Below are positions 1 through 8,158 of a stretch of DNA of 17,873 nucleotides, in pieces. Location: positions 1 to 17,873 of the forward strand of contig JAFGKQ010000141.1 of NCBI GenBank assembly GCA_016928495.1, given 5' to 3'. The position numbers and the translations under genes are program-made. The notes beneath the pieces are model-generated. The model saw only the letters and a list, made by a program, of their open reading frames with translations, was not told the origin of the DNA and ran no database searches. Positions within the stretch are counted from its first letter, which is position 1; each line of letters begins with the position of its first letter. Origin of the DNA: Candidatus Fermentibacterales bacterium. GTDB taxonomy: Bacteria; Fermentibacterota; Fermentibacteria; Fermentibacterales; JAFGKQ01.

Positions 1-1126
1 CCAGCAGGACGCAGCCGTAGTGCCAGGCCGGATCGTAGATGCCCACCTGATCGAACCACGTCACGAAAGCCTCCCCGGGGCTGCTGCCCGATCCTATCGG
101 TCCGTAGAAGATCTCGAAGTCGAGGAGCGCGCCCGTCTTCGTGGACCCGATGGCCAGAAGCCCGTAGTCCTCACCGAAGAGGTACCAGTTGCCCAGGCAG
201 TTCGGCTCGGTCCACCTCGCGTTGGAGCAGGCGAAAAGCTGGATGAAGACGGTCTGCGGGTTGATCTCGGCGATCTCGGGCGCCATGACGGTGCCGGAAT
301 AGCCGGAGGGGACCTTGAAAGTGTGCCCCCACGGGGAGGAGTGCGACATCAGGTGCACGAACTCGTAGCCGTAGGCGAGCCGGTCCCTGTAGTAGTCGGC
401 AGTCGTCGTGGAAGGGCTGTTGTAGACGTCCACGGACCCGTAGATCATGTCCAGACCGGCCGATCCGTATCCGGACCAGTCATCGTCGTTGAAGGCGACA
501 GCACGGGCCGGCACGGCAAGAGAACCGGTCCTGTAGAGGTGGTTCCTGTTGAAGTAGTCCTTCAGGAGCAGGATCTCGTTGCCATACTCCATGGCATGGG
601 GGTCTATGCGCCCGATCCAGATCTCGGGACCCCTGTCGCCGCTATGGCTGTCCAGTAGCCCGTCACCATCGCCGTCTCCCCAGGTTCCGTCCAGGTCCAT
701 GAGGTACAGGTCCATGGGGAACTCCTCCTGACCCCAGTCCGACATCTCGTACCATGGCGTCGGGAGGTTGCCCACCAGAATGGCGCCCGCCCTTCCCGTC
801 TGGCCCTGGAGAAAGCTCCTCAGACTGGAGGGAGTGCCCCCCGTCATGACATGGGTGGAGACGTTGTAGCCGTCCGCCTCCAGATCGGTCGCGTACTGGG
901 CCAGCTCCGCGGCAAGCGGGGTCTCCAGCCCGGAGGCGACTATGACGAGGATATCGGAGTCTCCGCGATCCGAGCGCGCTTCCCTGATGGTGTGGAAGCC
1001 GGGCGGCAGGATCTCGAGGGGACACGGCTCGACCATCGAGCGCGGCACGGGCTCGGGACCGGTCGGCATGACGGGCGAAGCGATGGAGTGGGCAAGCAGA
1101 ACAGAAAGGACAACTTGGATAAGCAA
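1..1126 (-). CDS. Secreted C25 (gingipain/caspase-like) peptidase, partial
   Basis: This is a 5'-complete gene cut by the left edge; about 375 residues are visible without a stop. The best start is a TTG at 1126, because an AGGGAGG ribosome-binding site lies 6 bases upstream (1139-1133) and the frame opens with a short signal peptide (hydrophobic MLIQVVLSVLLAHSIA, likely cleaved before SP). After it comes a Rossmann-like caspase-fold pattern: strand DILVIVASG near residue 60, a helix, then AILVGNLPTPWY. A probable catalytic His is H262 in LMSHSSPWGH, and the probable nucleophile is C300 in QLFACSNARW, about 38 residues later. That His-then-Cys order and spacing is that of family C25. An acidic DGDGDG stretch could bind calcium. 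The role is presumably extracellular or periplasmic proteolysis. The usual C-terminal sorting domains would lie outside the window. Family assignment is fairly confident; substrate is unknown. Confidence 0.8.
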   Translation of the reverse strand, partial: MLIQVVLSVLLAHSIASPVMPTGPEPVPRSMVEPCPLEILPPGFHTIREARSDRGDSDILVIVASGLETPLAAELAQYATDLEADGYNVSTHVMTGGTPSSLRSFLQGQTGRAGAILVGNLPTPWYEMSDWGQEEFPMDLYLMDLDGTWGDGDGDGLLDSHSGDRGPEIWIGRIDPHAMEYGNEILLLKDYFNRNHLYRTGSLAVPARAVAFNDDDWSGYGSAGLDMIYGSVDVYNSPSTTTADYYRDRLAYGYEFVHLMSHSSPWGHTFKVPSGYSGTVMAPEIAEINPQTVFIQLFACSNARWTEPNCLGNWYLFGEDYGLLAIGSTKTGALLDFEIFYGPIGSGSSPGEAFVTWFDQVGIYDPAWHYGCVLL

Positions 1127-1186
1127 CTGGCACCTCCCTGGTGGGGCCACTGGGTGGGCCTCTAGTCCTCCGGACCGTCCAGCCTA

Positions 1187-1215
1187 GTTATCGGCAAGAC
1201 CCGGGCGCTCAGCAA
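1187..1215 (-). promoter_or_regulatory. Possible sigma-70-type promoter for the C25 peptidase gene
   Basis: On the minus strand TTGCTG (1215-1210), a 17-base spacer and GATAAC (1192-1187) lie upstream of the TTG start. The predicted leader is about 54 bases. Match to consensus is moderate, so this is a suggestion. The gap 1127-1230 shows no other gene and no clear terminator. Confidence 0.3.
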
Positions 1216-1230
1216 GGCCACCCGGATCCA

Positions 1231-2829
1231 TCACCTGAGAACGACGGCTGCCGGGACCCTGCCGTCCATCCAGACACGATCGGCATCCGGAGGGACGAAC
1301 CCCTCGGTGACTACTGCTTCGACACCTGCCGAGTCGAGCCATCTCTCGGCAGGCGCTGAGGGCCATTCGTTGAGAATACGGGCCGTCTCCGGGTAGTCCC
1401 GGGGCAGGCTGGTCGCGTAGCCGTTGACCATCGGAGTGAAGGAGGCCATCGAGCCGTAGAGCCGCAGGCACTCGGGCTCGGGCCTGTCGAACGAGGGGAA
1501 CATGGGCAGGATGACCACCGACTCCACCCCCCTCGCGGAAATCCAGTCGTGATAGGGGGGTGGCCTAACCGCTATGAGATCGAGGGGCGGGTGCATGACC
1601 TCCGCGATCGCAAGCAGTCCCAGGAGCCACGGAACGAACCTCCGCGCTCTCTGAAGCGTGGCCCCCGCTATGACGCACGCAGGAAGAAGGAAGAGGAAGC
1701 CCATCCTTCCCGGCAATCGGATCGAGGCGAAGCCGGGGATCCACGCCAGCAGCCTCCAGGGGGCGGGGGCGATCCCGCGCCCTCCCAGCGATACCGTGGG
1801 CCCTACGATCACGAGGGCCGAGAGGAGCCCGAGACAGATCAGAAAGCCCTCCATTGCCGGAGCCGATCCCGAGGAGCGGGCCTTCTTCCGGAGCCTGGCG
1901 AACCAGGCGACCAGGCAGCCGACGACGATCAGGCCGGGCCAGAGAGCTGCCTCGCCGGCCAGGAAGGAGGGGCGCGCCCAGCCCTCCAGGATGCTGCTCT
2001 CCCACGGCGCCAGGAAGGCCGCGAGGTCGGTGGAGGTCATCGTGTCGGGACACCATGTGACCGCATTGGAGAGCTGATTCCCGAGCAGCGGGAGCATGAG
2101 CAGGTTCCCGAGAAGCAGCCCGCACAGGAGCGCGGCCAGAGCGGGAAGCCGGCGGGGTCCTCCCATGCGTCCCAGGGCGACGAAGACGGCGAGAAGGAGC
2201 AGCGCGATGTCCAGGAAGACCAGGTAGTAGAGGGAGGCGCAGCCCTGCAGCAGGATCAACAGGCTCAGCAGAAGGGCGCTCGGGACCGGTCCGGGCCCCC
2301 TGCCCAGTGCCATCCTCACGCTCTGCGCCAGTGCCAGCACGGAGAGGCCGCAGGAGGCGAGCTGAACGTGCCAGAGATGGCTCTGGAAGAAGGGTGTCGC
2401 CGCGAAGGCGGTCCCGGCGAACCAGGCTGCCGCAACCGACAGCCCGACGGATCTCGAGAACAGGTAGGCAGACAGGCCACAGAGCGCGATCGAGAGCACC
2501 AGGATCAGGTTGTGAGCCCCGAGAGGGGAGATGCCCAGTAGCCTGAGCGGGATCGCCAGTATGGCCTGAGTGAGGAGCAGATCGCTTCGTCCGTCTGCGT
2601 CGGGCTGGCCCAGGAAGATCGGCAGGTCCATGGGGTCGGAGCCCGAGAGCAGGGCGTGATGGTTCCATGCCATCAGCCACGTGTTGAAGAGGCTGTCCGC
2701 GTGGTCGTAGGCCCCGTGCCCGGCCCGCGGCAGCATCGGCCAGGTGAGCAGCGCCGCGAGAGCAACGAAGTAGAGCGCCAGAGCGGCGGGACGGGCGAGC
2801 AGCCGCAATCGATGCCCGGCAGAGGCCAT
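1231..2829 (-). CDS. GT-C-like polytopic membrane protein (glycosyltransferase-like)
   Basis: The protein is 532 aa. I chose the ATG at 2829 because it follows the proS stop by 8 bases, has AGGA just upstream, and opens with a normal N-terminal membrane helix. The frame is open to 3066, but that part lies inside proS and reads as nonsense. TM1 (about 15-32) is followed by a luminal/periplasmic loop YDHADSLFNTWLMAW (D42, D45). This acidic loop after TM1 is typical of GT-C lipid-sugar-dependent glycosyltransferases and related YfhO/DolP-mannosyltransferase-like proteins. Roughly ten or more hydrophobic segments follow, including a poly-Leu stretch, then a soluble C-terminal domain of about 120 residues ending in AAVVLR. 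It probably acts in the inner membrane on a polyprenyl-linked sugar. Acceptor and donor are unknown. The proS linkage looks positional rather than functional. Confidence 0.7.
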   Translation of the reverse strand: MASAGHRLRLLARPAALALYFVALAALLTWPMLPRAGHGAYDHADSLFNTWLMAWNHHALLSGSDPMDLPIFLGQPDADGRSDLLLTQAILAIPLRLLGISPLGAHNLILVLSIALCGLSAYLFSRSVGLSVAAAWFAGTAFAATPFFQSHLWHVQLASCGLSVLALAQSVRMALGRGPGPVPSALLLSLLILLQGCASLYYLVFLDIALLLLAVFVALGRMGGPRRLPALAALLCGLLLGNLLMLPLLGNQLSNAVTWCPDTMTSTDLAAFLAPWESSILEGWARPSFLAGEAALWPGLIVVGCLVAWFARLRKKARSSGSAPAMEGFLICLGLLSALVIVGPTVSLGGRGIAPAPWRLLAWIPGFASIRLPGRMGFLFLLPACVIAGATLQRARRFVPWLLGLLAIAEVMHPPLDLIAVRPPPYHDWISARGVESVVILPMFPSFDRPEPECLRLYGSMASFTPMVNGYATSLPRDYPETARILNEWPSAPAERWLDSAGVEAVVTEGFVPPDADRVWMDGRVPAAVVLR

Positions 2830-2837
2830 AGATCCTG

Positions 2838-4283
2838 CTAGTAGGCCCTGGCTATGACCGCGATCCTGTCGGTCTCCCTGCCCGAGACGACGCACCTGCC
2901 GCTCGTTCCGGGCTGGTCTATGGGGATGCACCGGACGGTGGCCTTGGTCTCCTCCTGGAGCCTCTCCTCGTCCTCGCGGGAACCATCCCAGTAGCACCTG
3001 AAGAAGCCGCCCTTCTCCTCGATCAGCCTCGAGAGCTCGGCATAGTCGGAGACTTCCGTCGTCCATCCCTCCCTGCGCTCGAGGGCCTGATCGTAGAGCT
3101 CGGCCTGTATCTCGTCCAGGATCCGCCTGATCCCGGCGGCGATGCCCTCGTCCAGCGGAAGGCTGTGCTTGCCTTCGCTGCCCGGTCTCGATCTCCGGGC
3201 AGCGGTCACGCTTCCGCTCTCGAGGTCTCTCGGGCCGATCTCGATCCTCAGGGGGACCCCTCTCACCTCCCAGTAGTTGAACTTGAAGCCCGGGCTCTGG
3301 GTGTCCCTGTCATCCAGCCTGACGCGCAGCCCGTCCTCGGCCAGCCTTGCTCTGAGCCTCTGGCACTCCTCGAGGACAGCAGCCCTTGTGTCATCACCAC
3401 GCCATATGGGGACCACCACCACCTGGATGGGGGCCAGTCCGGGAGGAAGCCTGAGGCCATGCTCGTCCCCGTGGGCCATTATCACAGCCCCCACCATCCT
3501 GGTAGAGACGCCCCAGCTCGTCTGATGGACGTACTCCAGCTCGTTGGCTTCGTTCAGGAACTGGATGTTGAAGGCGCGTGCGAAGTTGGTCCCGAGGTAG
3601 TGACTGGTCCCCGCCTGCAGGGCCCAGCCGTTGCCCATCATCGCCTCGATGGAGTAGCTGTCCACGGCACCGGGGAACTTCTCCCTCTCCGTCTTGATGC
3701 CCGGTATCACTGGAATCGCGGCATCCTCGACGGCGAATGACTCGTAGACCCGCAGCATCCTCAGGGCCTCCTCGACGGCTTCCTGCTTGCTGGCGTGGGC
3801 GGTGTGACCTTCCTGCCAGAGGAACTCCGTTGTCCTGAGGAAGGGCCTGGTTCTGAGCTCCCATCTGACGACGTTGGCCCACTGGTTGATCAGCAGGGGA
3901 AGGTCCCGGTAGGACTGGACCCACTTCGCGAACATGTAGTTTATGATGGTCTCGGAGGTCGGTCTCACTATCAGGGGCTCTTCGAGCTCCCTGCCTCCCC
4001 CGTGTGTGACCACCGCCAGCTCGGGCGCGAAGCCCTCCACGTGCTCGGACTCCTTGTCTATGAAGCTCTTGGGTATGAAGAGGGGGAAGTAGGCGTTCTC
4101 GTGCCCGGTCTCCCGGAAGCGGCGGTCCAGCCCGGCCCTGATTGCCTCCCAGATAGCGTAGCCGTAAGGCCTTATGACCATGCACCCCCGGACCGGAGCC
4201 TTGTCCGCCAGCTCGGCTTCCCGGATCACGTCCTGGTACCATCTGGCGTAGTCTGTGCGTGGGGAGGTGATGTTCTCGGCCAT
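2838..4283 (-). CDS. proS: Prolyl-tRNA synthetase, type 3 (archaeal/eukaryote-like)
   Basis: The enzyme charges tRNA-Pro with proline in the cytoplasm. The 481-aa length is right for the short type 3 ProRS without the editing insertion. The ATG at 4283 (MAENITSPRTDY) is preferred because GGAAGG lies 7 bases upstream; the open frame to 4346 adds 21 unlikely residues. Class II landmarks are clear: RPTSETI at 108-114, the motif 2 region FLRTTEFLWQEGHTAH at about 148-163, QAGTSHYLGTNFA in the middle, and AHGDEHGLRLPPGLAP (motif 3 side) leading into the anticodon-binding domain. The C-terminal domain ends ARAY, the conserved terminal tyrosine. Of the zinc-site cysteines, those in RCYWDG, VRCIP and GRCVVSG remain, but the CxxC second Cys is Ser. 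This resembles the zinc-less bacterial type 3 enzymes. Confidence 0.95.
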   Translation of the reverse strand: MAENITSPRTDYARWYQDVIREAELADKAPVRGCMVIRPYGYAIWEAIRAGLDRRFRETGHENAYFPLFIPKSFIDKESEHVEGFAPELAVVTHGGGRELEEPLIVRPTSETIINYMFAKWVQSYRDLPLLINQWANVVRWELRTRPFLRTTEFLWQEGHTAHASKQEAVEEALRMLRVYESFAVEDAAIPVIPGIKTEREKFPGAVDSYSIEAMMGNGWALQAGTSHYLGTNFARAFNIQFLNEANELEYVHQTSWGVSTRMVGAVIMAHGDEHGLRLPPGLAPIQVVVVPIWRGDDTRAAVLEECQRLRARLAEDGLRVRLDDRDTQSPGFKFNYWEVRGVPLRIEIGPRDLESGSVTAARRSRPGSEGKHSLPLDEGIAAGIRRILDEIQAELYDQALERREGWTTEVSDYAELSRLIEEKGGFFRCYWDGSREDEERLQEETKATVRCIPIDQPGTSGRCVVSGRETDRIAVIARAY

Positions 4284-4373
4284 GTTGCGCCCTTCCAGGC
4301 ATGCCAGCATCGCGGGCGTCTGGCGGGTTCCTGTATTCGGTTTCACGACAGCGGATTCCGATGAGCAGCAGAA

Positions 4374-4403
4374 TTACTAATGGGAAAGGTCCGAGCGGTG
4401 CAA
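4374..4403 (-). promoter_or_regulatory. Weak candidate promoter for proS
   Basis: On the minus strand TTGCAC (4403-4398), an 18-base spacer and TAGTAA (4379-4374) precede proS by about 90 bases. The -35 is good and the -10 poor. It is the best candidate I could find by eye. Confidence 0.25.
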
Positions 4404-4410
4404 GGCCGGT

Positions 4411-4439
4411 TTGACACCGCTTGCGGACGTCAATAGAGT
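4411..4439 (+). promoter_or_regulatory. Sigma-70-type promoter of the PAP2-panB-purD-purE operon
   Basis: TTGACA (4411-4416, a perfect -35), a 17-base spacer and TAGAGT (4434-4439, 4 of 6 matches) predict transcription from about 4446, leaving a leader of roughly 196 bases before the ATG at 4642. The -35 and spacer overlap a quasi-palindrome (4411-4433): TTGAC/GTCAA outer arms and CCGC/GCGG inner arms around TT. This could be an operator. Confidence 0.6.
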
Positions 4440-4445
4440 TTGAAT

Positions 4446-4641
4446 CGTGCAGGGGGTCATAACCTGAGGGTGGGATACTGAACAGATGAAGGTTGCGCCC
4501 CCGGACTGAGCTCATGCCGTGACCCTGCCTGGCGCAGGTAGCAGACGCGAAACGCCCGGGGCCGTGTAAAGCCTTTAGACCTGAAGCCTGTCACTTCTTC
4601 AGCGAATATGGCCCCCTCCAACTCTATCCGGGGCGGACCAC
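4446..4641 (+). other. Long untranslated leader with small hairpins
   Basis: No gene fits here: the frame of the downstream ATG is closed by stops at 4567, 4576 and 4582. Two simple hairpins are visible: CCTGC-ctggc-GCAGG at 4524-4538, and CTGAAG with CTTCAG at 4581-4602 with a 10-base loop. I do not recognise a known riboswitch class. The rest of the divergent gap 4284-4445 holds only the promoter signals listed. Confidence 0.4.
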
Positions 4642-5586
4642 ATGACGGCGGACAGATGGAAGAAGCTGCTCAGCCGGGTCCTGGTCAGAGACAGGGGCTA
4701 CGCCCTGATCCTGGGCGTGGGCTTCGTCTACTCGATCGCAGTAAGCGTCATACCACTCTTCCGGGCCGTTCCCTGCTTCCCGCTGCAGCTCCTGGTCTGG
4801 GTCCTGATCCTGCTCCTGTACATCGACAACGGGATACCGGACACCGTCAAGAGGTGGTTCTTCTACGTATTCCTCACGCTGTCCTACCAGTCTCTCAGGA
4901 GCGTTGTGGTTACCTATGCGATGGAGTTCCACGGCAGGGGCATCGCCGCATTCGAGGCAGAGCTGTTCGGAAGACTGCCCTCCGAGATACTGCAGAACCT
5001 CCTCTACACCAGGGGCCAGACCGCCTGGTACGACGCCGCGTTCGCCGTGCTGCACGCGTCTCTCTTCGCCCTGCCGATACTGGCGCCCCTGGTCGTCCTC
5101 CTGCTCAGGGGGAAGGAGAGGATGAAGAGGGCCACGGTTGCCTTCGTGCTGCTCAGCCTGGCCGGCTACCTGACCTACGTGCTCTTCCCGGTGACTCCAC
5201 CGTGGATGGCCAGTCTCGAGGGCTTCGTTCCGCCGTTAGACAGGGTCGTCTTCAGCGCCCTGAGGGAGATCACGAACCCCTGGCTGGCCAGCGCGTTCCA
5301 GCCCAGCCCTCGGGGTGCGATGCCCTCGCTCCATACGGCCGTGCCTTTCCTCATGCTGCTCGTCTTCAGGAGGGAGCTGGGCAGGAAGGCACTATGGATC
5401 TCCGTCTACGTGGCGGCGATCTGCTTCGAGATCGTCTATGGCGCCGAGCACTACGTGCTGGACATCGTGGCGGGCATTGCCTATGCCATTCTCGCCTACT
5501 GGCTGGTCTACAGGGTCCTCTATCCGGACGAGCGCCTTCAGGAGAGGGCGCCGGAGATCGGAGAACGGAAGCCGCAACATGACTGA
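4642..5586 (+). CDS. PAP2-superfamily membrane phosphatase/transferase, IPC-synthase-like (PAP2_3)
   Basis: The protein has 314 aa and about six or more hydrophobic segments. The active-site motifs of the PAP2 fold are present: FPVTPPW at 182-188, MPSLH at 227-231 (catalytic-side His 231) and GAEHYVLD at 267-274 (His 270, Asp 274). The TPPW plus PSLH plus HYxxD arrangement is that of inositol-phosphorylceramide synthase (AUR1)-type PAP2 proteins. The enzyme therefore either hydrolyses a lipid or polyprenyl phosphate or transfers a phospho-headgroup between lipids at the outer membrane-facing side of the inner membrane. The ATG is supported by in-frame stops just upstream; the ribosome-binding site is weak (GGGGCGG). 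It is the first gene of the operon and overlaps panB by 8 bases. Superfamily is sure; the reaction is not. Confidence 0.85.
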   Translation: MTADRWKKLLSRVLVRDRGYALILGVGFVYSIAVSVIPLFRAVPCFPLQLLVWVLILLLYIDNGIPDTVKRWFFYVFLTLSYQSLRSVVVTYAMEFHGRGIAAFEAELFGRLPSEILQNLLYTRGQTAWYDAAFAVLHASLFALPILAPLVVLLLRGKERMKRATVAFVLLSLAGYLTYVLFPVTPPWMASLEGFVPPLDRVVFSALREITNPWLASAFQPSPRGAMPSLHTAVPFLMLLVFRRELGRKALWISVYVAAICFEIVYGAEHYVLDIVAGIAYAILAYWLVYRVLYPDERLQERAPEIGERKPQHD

Positions 5587-6415
5587 ACCCGGGAAGAGAT
5601 CAGTGCACTCGCTGCTCCAGAAGAAGAGGAATGGCGAGAGGATCGTGTGCCTGACGGCCTACGACTGCCCGCTGGCAAGGATCGAACAGGAGGCGGGGAT
5701 CGACCTGATCCTGGTCGGGGATTCCATCAACATGGCGGTCCTTGGCGATGAGACGACCCTGGGCGCCACCATGGACCTCATGATCGCCCACACGAGGGCA
5801 GTCAGACGCGGAGCCCCGGAGACCCTGGTCGTCGGTGACATGCCCTTCGGCTCCTATCAGCCCTCGGAGGCCCTGGCCATCGAGAACGCCATGAGGTTCC
5901 TGGTCGAGGGCGGGGCCGACGCGGTGAAGCTCGAGGGCGGTTCCGGACGCGCCCTGGAGAGGGTCGAGGCCATCCTGGACTCGGGAATCCCCGTGATGGG
6001 CCACATAGGTCTTCTTCCTCAGTCGCTGAGGAAGGCTGGGGGATACAGGGTTGTGGGATCCTCCCAGAGGGACCGGCTGATGGCGGAGGGCCGGGCCCTG
6101 GCGGATGCCGGGGCATTCGCCGTGGTGGTCGAGAGCGTCGAGGAGGCGCTCGCCAGGGAGATAACGGATTCGATCGAGGTTCCCACCATAGGCATCGGCG
6201 CAGGCCGCTACACGGACGGCCAGGTGCTTGTCGTGAACGATGTCCTCGGTATGAGCGGCGACTTCGCCCCGAGGTTCGTCAGGAAGTACGCGGAGCTGGG
6301 CTCACTCGCGGCAGGGGCTGTCAACGCGTATGTCAGGGACGTCAGGGAGGGGTCCTTCCCCGCGCGGGAGCACTGCTACAAGCCGGTGGACCGAAAGGAT
6401 GCGGAGACGAAGTGA
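5579..6415 (+). CDS. panB: 3-methyl-2-oxobutanoate hydroxymethyltransferase (ketopantoate synthesis)
   Basis: The enzyme transfers a hydroxymethyl group from 5,10-methylenetetrahydrofolate to 2-oxoisovalerate, the first committed step of pantothenate and CoA synthesis. At 278 aa it is close to the usual length. Metal ligands and the catalytic base are recognisable: D48 in LVGDSINM, D87 in VVGDMPFGSYQ, E119 in VKLEGG and E185 in VVVESVEEA. The core also shows GHIGLLPQS and IGIGAG. The ATG at 5579 lies inside the last codons of the PAP2 gene (8-base overlap). The frame stays open upstream to 5315, but that part is a shadow of the PAP2 gene. The 3' end overlaps purD by 4 bases. No panC or panD is nearby. 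Confidence 0.96.
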   Translation: MTEPGKRSVHSLLQKKRNGERIVCLTAYDCPLARIEQEAGIDLILVGDSINMAVLGDETTLGATMDLMIAHTRAVRRGAPETLVVGDMPFGSYQPSEALAIENAMRFLVEGGADAVKLEGGSGRALERVEAILDSGIPVMGHIGLLPQSLRKAGGYRVVGSSQRDRLMAEGRALADAGAFAVVVESVEEALAREITDSIEVPTIGIGAGRYTDGQVLVVNDVLGMSGDFAPRFVRKYAELGSLAAGAVNAYVRDVREGSFPAREHCYKPVDRKDAETK

Positions 6416-7677
6416 GAGTGCTCGTCGTTGGCAGCGGGGGACGGGAACACGCGCTCGTGTGGGCCCTTTCCAGGGCCCCCGGGACGGAGGTCCTTGCCGC
6501 TCCGGGGAACCCTGGCATGGCGGAACAGGCCAGGCTGCTCGATGTCGGGGTCGGGGACCGGTCGGGGCTTGTCAGGGCGGCTGTCGAGCAAGAGGTGGAT
6601 CTGGTTGTCGTCGGCCCGGAGGCCCCTCTGGTAGCCGGAATCGCCGACGAGATGGCCGCTAACGGGGTCACCTGCCTCGGTCCGGGCTCGAGCGGCGCCG
6701 CCCTGGAGGGAAGCAAGTGGTTCGCCAAGCTGCTGATGCGCGAGGCTGGCGTCCGGTGCGCGGAGGGCAGGATCTTCGAGAGCTCCGGCGAGGCCATGTC
6801 CTTCATCGGCAGCAGGGCGGCGGACTGGGTAATAAAGGCCGATGGGCTGGCAGCCGGCAAGGGCGTGTTCCTTCCCGCGACGCGCGACGAGGCACTCGAG
6901 ATCCTCCAGCGGCTCGAGAGCGGCGCGCTCGGCGACTGCGGCAGGAGGTTCATCGTGGAGCGCAGGCTGCCCGGGCGCGAGGTGAGCGTGATCGCCCTGT
7001 GCTCTGGCACCTCCGCCATCGTCATGCCGCCCAGCAGGGACCACAAGAGGGTCGGAGACGGTGACACCGGTCCGAACACCGGCGGCATGGGAGCTGTGAG
7101 CCCTCCGCCAGGGCTGCCCGCCGGCTTCTCGCTGATGGTCCTGGAGACCGTCTTCCTCCCTGTGCTGGAGGTGCTCGAGGGGCGCGGCATCGACTACAGG
7201 GGAGCCCTCTATGCGGGCCTCATCGTGGATGCCGACGCAGTGCCCAGCGTTCTGGAGTTCAACGTGAGGCTCGGAGATCCCGAGACCCAGGCTGTCCTGC
7301 CTCTGGCTGACGGAGGGGAGTTCCTCGAGGCCTGCTACCGCGCCGCCAGGGGGGAGCCGCTGGAGGAGAGCGGGGTAGTCCGCGCCGGGCAGTGCTCTGC
7401 CTGCATCGTCGTCGCCTCCCGCGGTTATCCCGGGAGCTACGGGAAGGGATTCGAGATAAGCGGGCTGGATGACCTCTCGGACCCGGACCTTCTGGTGTTC
7501 CACGCCGGAACGGCTCTGGACGAGCATCAGAGGCTCGTCACTGCCGGCGGCCGGGTCCTCTGTGTAACGGGACTGGGGGAGACTCTCGAGGAGGCTCTGG
7601 AGACCGCGTATGGTGGAGTCGGCCGGATCGGGTTCGAAGGCATGATCTTCCGCAAGGACATAGGGAGGACCCAGTGA
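6412..7677 (+). CDS. purD: Phosphoribosylamine-glycine ligase (GAR synthetase)
   Basis: This ATP-grasp enzyme joins glycine to 5-phosphoribosylamine, step two of de novo purine synthesis. Its 421 aa match the family. N-terminal Rossmann-like motif GSGGREHAL is at 7-14, VVGPEAPL at 67-73, the ATP-grasp loop DGLAAGKGV at 144-152, [19 protein letters not shown] at 210-228, and the metal-binding [12 protein letters not shown] at 282-292. The GTG start at 6412 overlaps the panB stop in a GTGA. The 3' end overlaps purE in the same way. The run is therefore translationally coupled. Confidence 0.97.
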   Translation: MRVLVVGSGGREHALVWALSRAPGTEVLAAPGNPGMAEQARLLDVGVGDRSGLVRAAVEQEVDLVVVGPEAPLVAGIADEMAANGVTCLGPGSSGAALEGSKWFAKLLMREAGVRCAEGRIFESSGEAMSFIGSRAADWVIKADGLAAGKGVFLPATRDEALEILQRLESGALGDCGRRFIVERRLPGREVSVIALCSGTSAIVMPPSRDHKRVGDGDTGPNTGGMGAVSPPPGLPAGFSLMVLETVFLPVLEVLEGRGIDYRGALYAGLIVDADAVPSVLEFNVRLGDPETQAVLPLADGGEFLEACYRAARGEPLEESGVVRAGQCSACIVVASRGYPGSYGKGFEISGLDDLSDPDLLVFHAGTALDEHQRLVTAGGRVLCVTGLGETLEEALETAYGGVGRIGFEGMIFRKDIGRTQ

Positions 7678-8123
7678 AGCCTCTGGTCAGTGTCGTCATG
7701 GGCAGCGAGAGCGACATGGAAACGATGAGTGCCTGCTCGGAGGTCCTCGACTCCCTCGGGATCCCGAGCGAGACGCTCGTCATGTCCGCCCACCGGAATC
7801 CCGAGAAGCTCGCGTCTCACGCTTCGGGGGCAAGGGCCCGGGGCATACGCGTCATAATCGCCGGCGCGGGTCTTGCCGCGCATCTGGCGGGAGCGATAGC
7901 CTCGCGCACCACCCTGCCGGTGATAGGGGTCCCGCTCGGAGCAGGTCCGCTCGGTGGGCTCGACTCGCTGCTCTCCACCGTCCAGATGCCGGGAGGCATA
8001 CCCGTGGCGACTGTCGCCATCGGTCGGCACGGCGCGAAGAACGCCGCCTACCTGGCCGCAGAGATACTGGCGCTCGAGGACGGGGCGCTGCTGGAGAGAC
8101 TGGAGTCTCTACGGACGCCGTAG
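7674..8123 (+). CDS. purE: N5-carboxyaminoimidazole ribonucleotide mutase, class I PurE
   Basis: The enzyme shifts the carboxyl group of N5-CAIR to give CAIR in purine synthesis. At 149 aa it is slightly shorter than many PurE proteins. Visible motifs are [10 protein letters not shown] at 9-18, the substrate-binding SAHRNP at 38-43 with the catalytic His 40, GLAAHLAG at 66-73, PVIGVPL at 82-88 and [22 protein letters not shown] at 95-116. The last of these is characteristic of class I bacterial mutases rather than class II CO2-using carboxylases. The GTG start overlaps the purD stop by 4 bases. No purK lies in the window, although class I PurE normally needs its product. Confidence 0.95.
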   Translation: MKPLVSVVMGSESDMETMSACSEVLDSLGIPSETLVMSAHRNPEKLASHASGARARGIRVIIAGAGLAAHLAGAIASRTTLPVIGVPLGAGPLGGLDSLLSTVQMPGGIPVATVAIGRHGAKNAAYLAAEILALEDGALLERLESLRTP

Positions 8124-8158
8124 CACACGGCCTCCCCGGAGGGCTCACGGAGGCCACG

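Noticed and set aside
20-658. Plus-strand open frame of 212 codons
   Set aside because: It is antisense to the C25 peptidase and shows no family motif; the minus-strand frame has a signal peptide, ribosome-binding site and catalytic residues.
1549-2680. Long open frames on both strands inside the GT-C gene
   Set aside because: They read as Arg/Pro/Gly-rich low-complexity protein, a common artefact of GC-rich DNA, while the chosen frame gives membrane helices.
2830-3066. N-terminal extension of the GT-C protein into proS
   Set aside because: The extra 79 residues lie in the wrong frame of a clear proS C-terminus; the ATG at 2829 has a ribosome-binding site and starts right before TM1.
4428-4433. 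Minus-strand TTGACG as a -35 for proS
   Set aside because: At 16-18 bases downstream there is only ACCGGC-like sequence, so no -10 is present. The match is a by-product of the palindrome.
4284-4641. tRNA or T-box element upstream of proS
   Set aside because: No cloverleaf, anticodon arm or T-box consensus could be found by eye on either strand.
5315-5578. N-terminal extension of PanB
   Set aside because: It is a Ser/Arg/Trp-rich shadow of the PAP2 gene; PanB similarity begins after the ATG at 5579.
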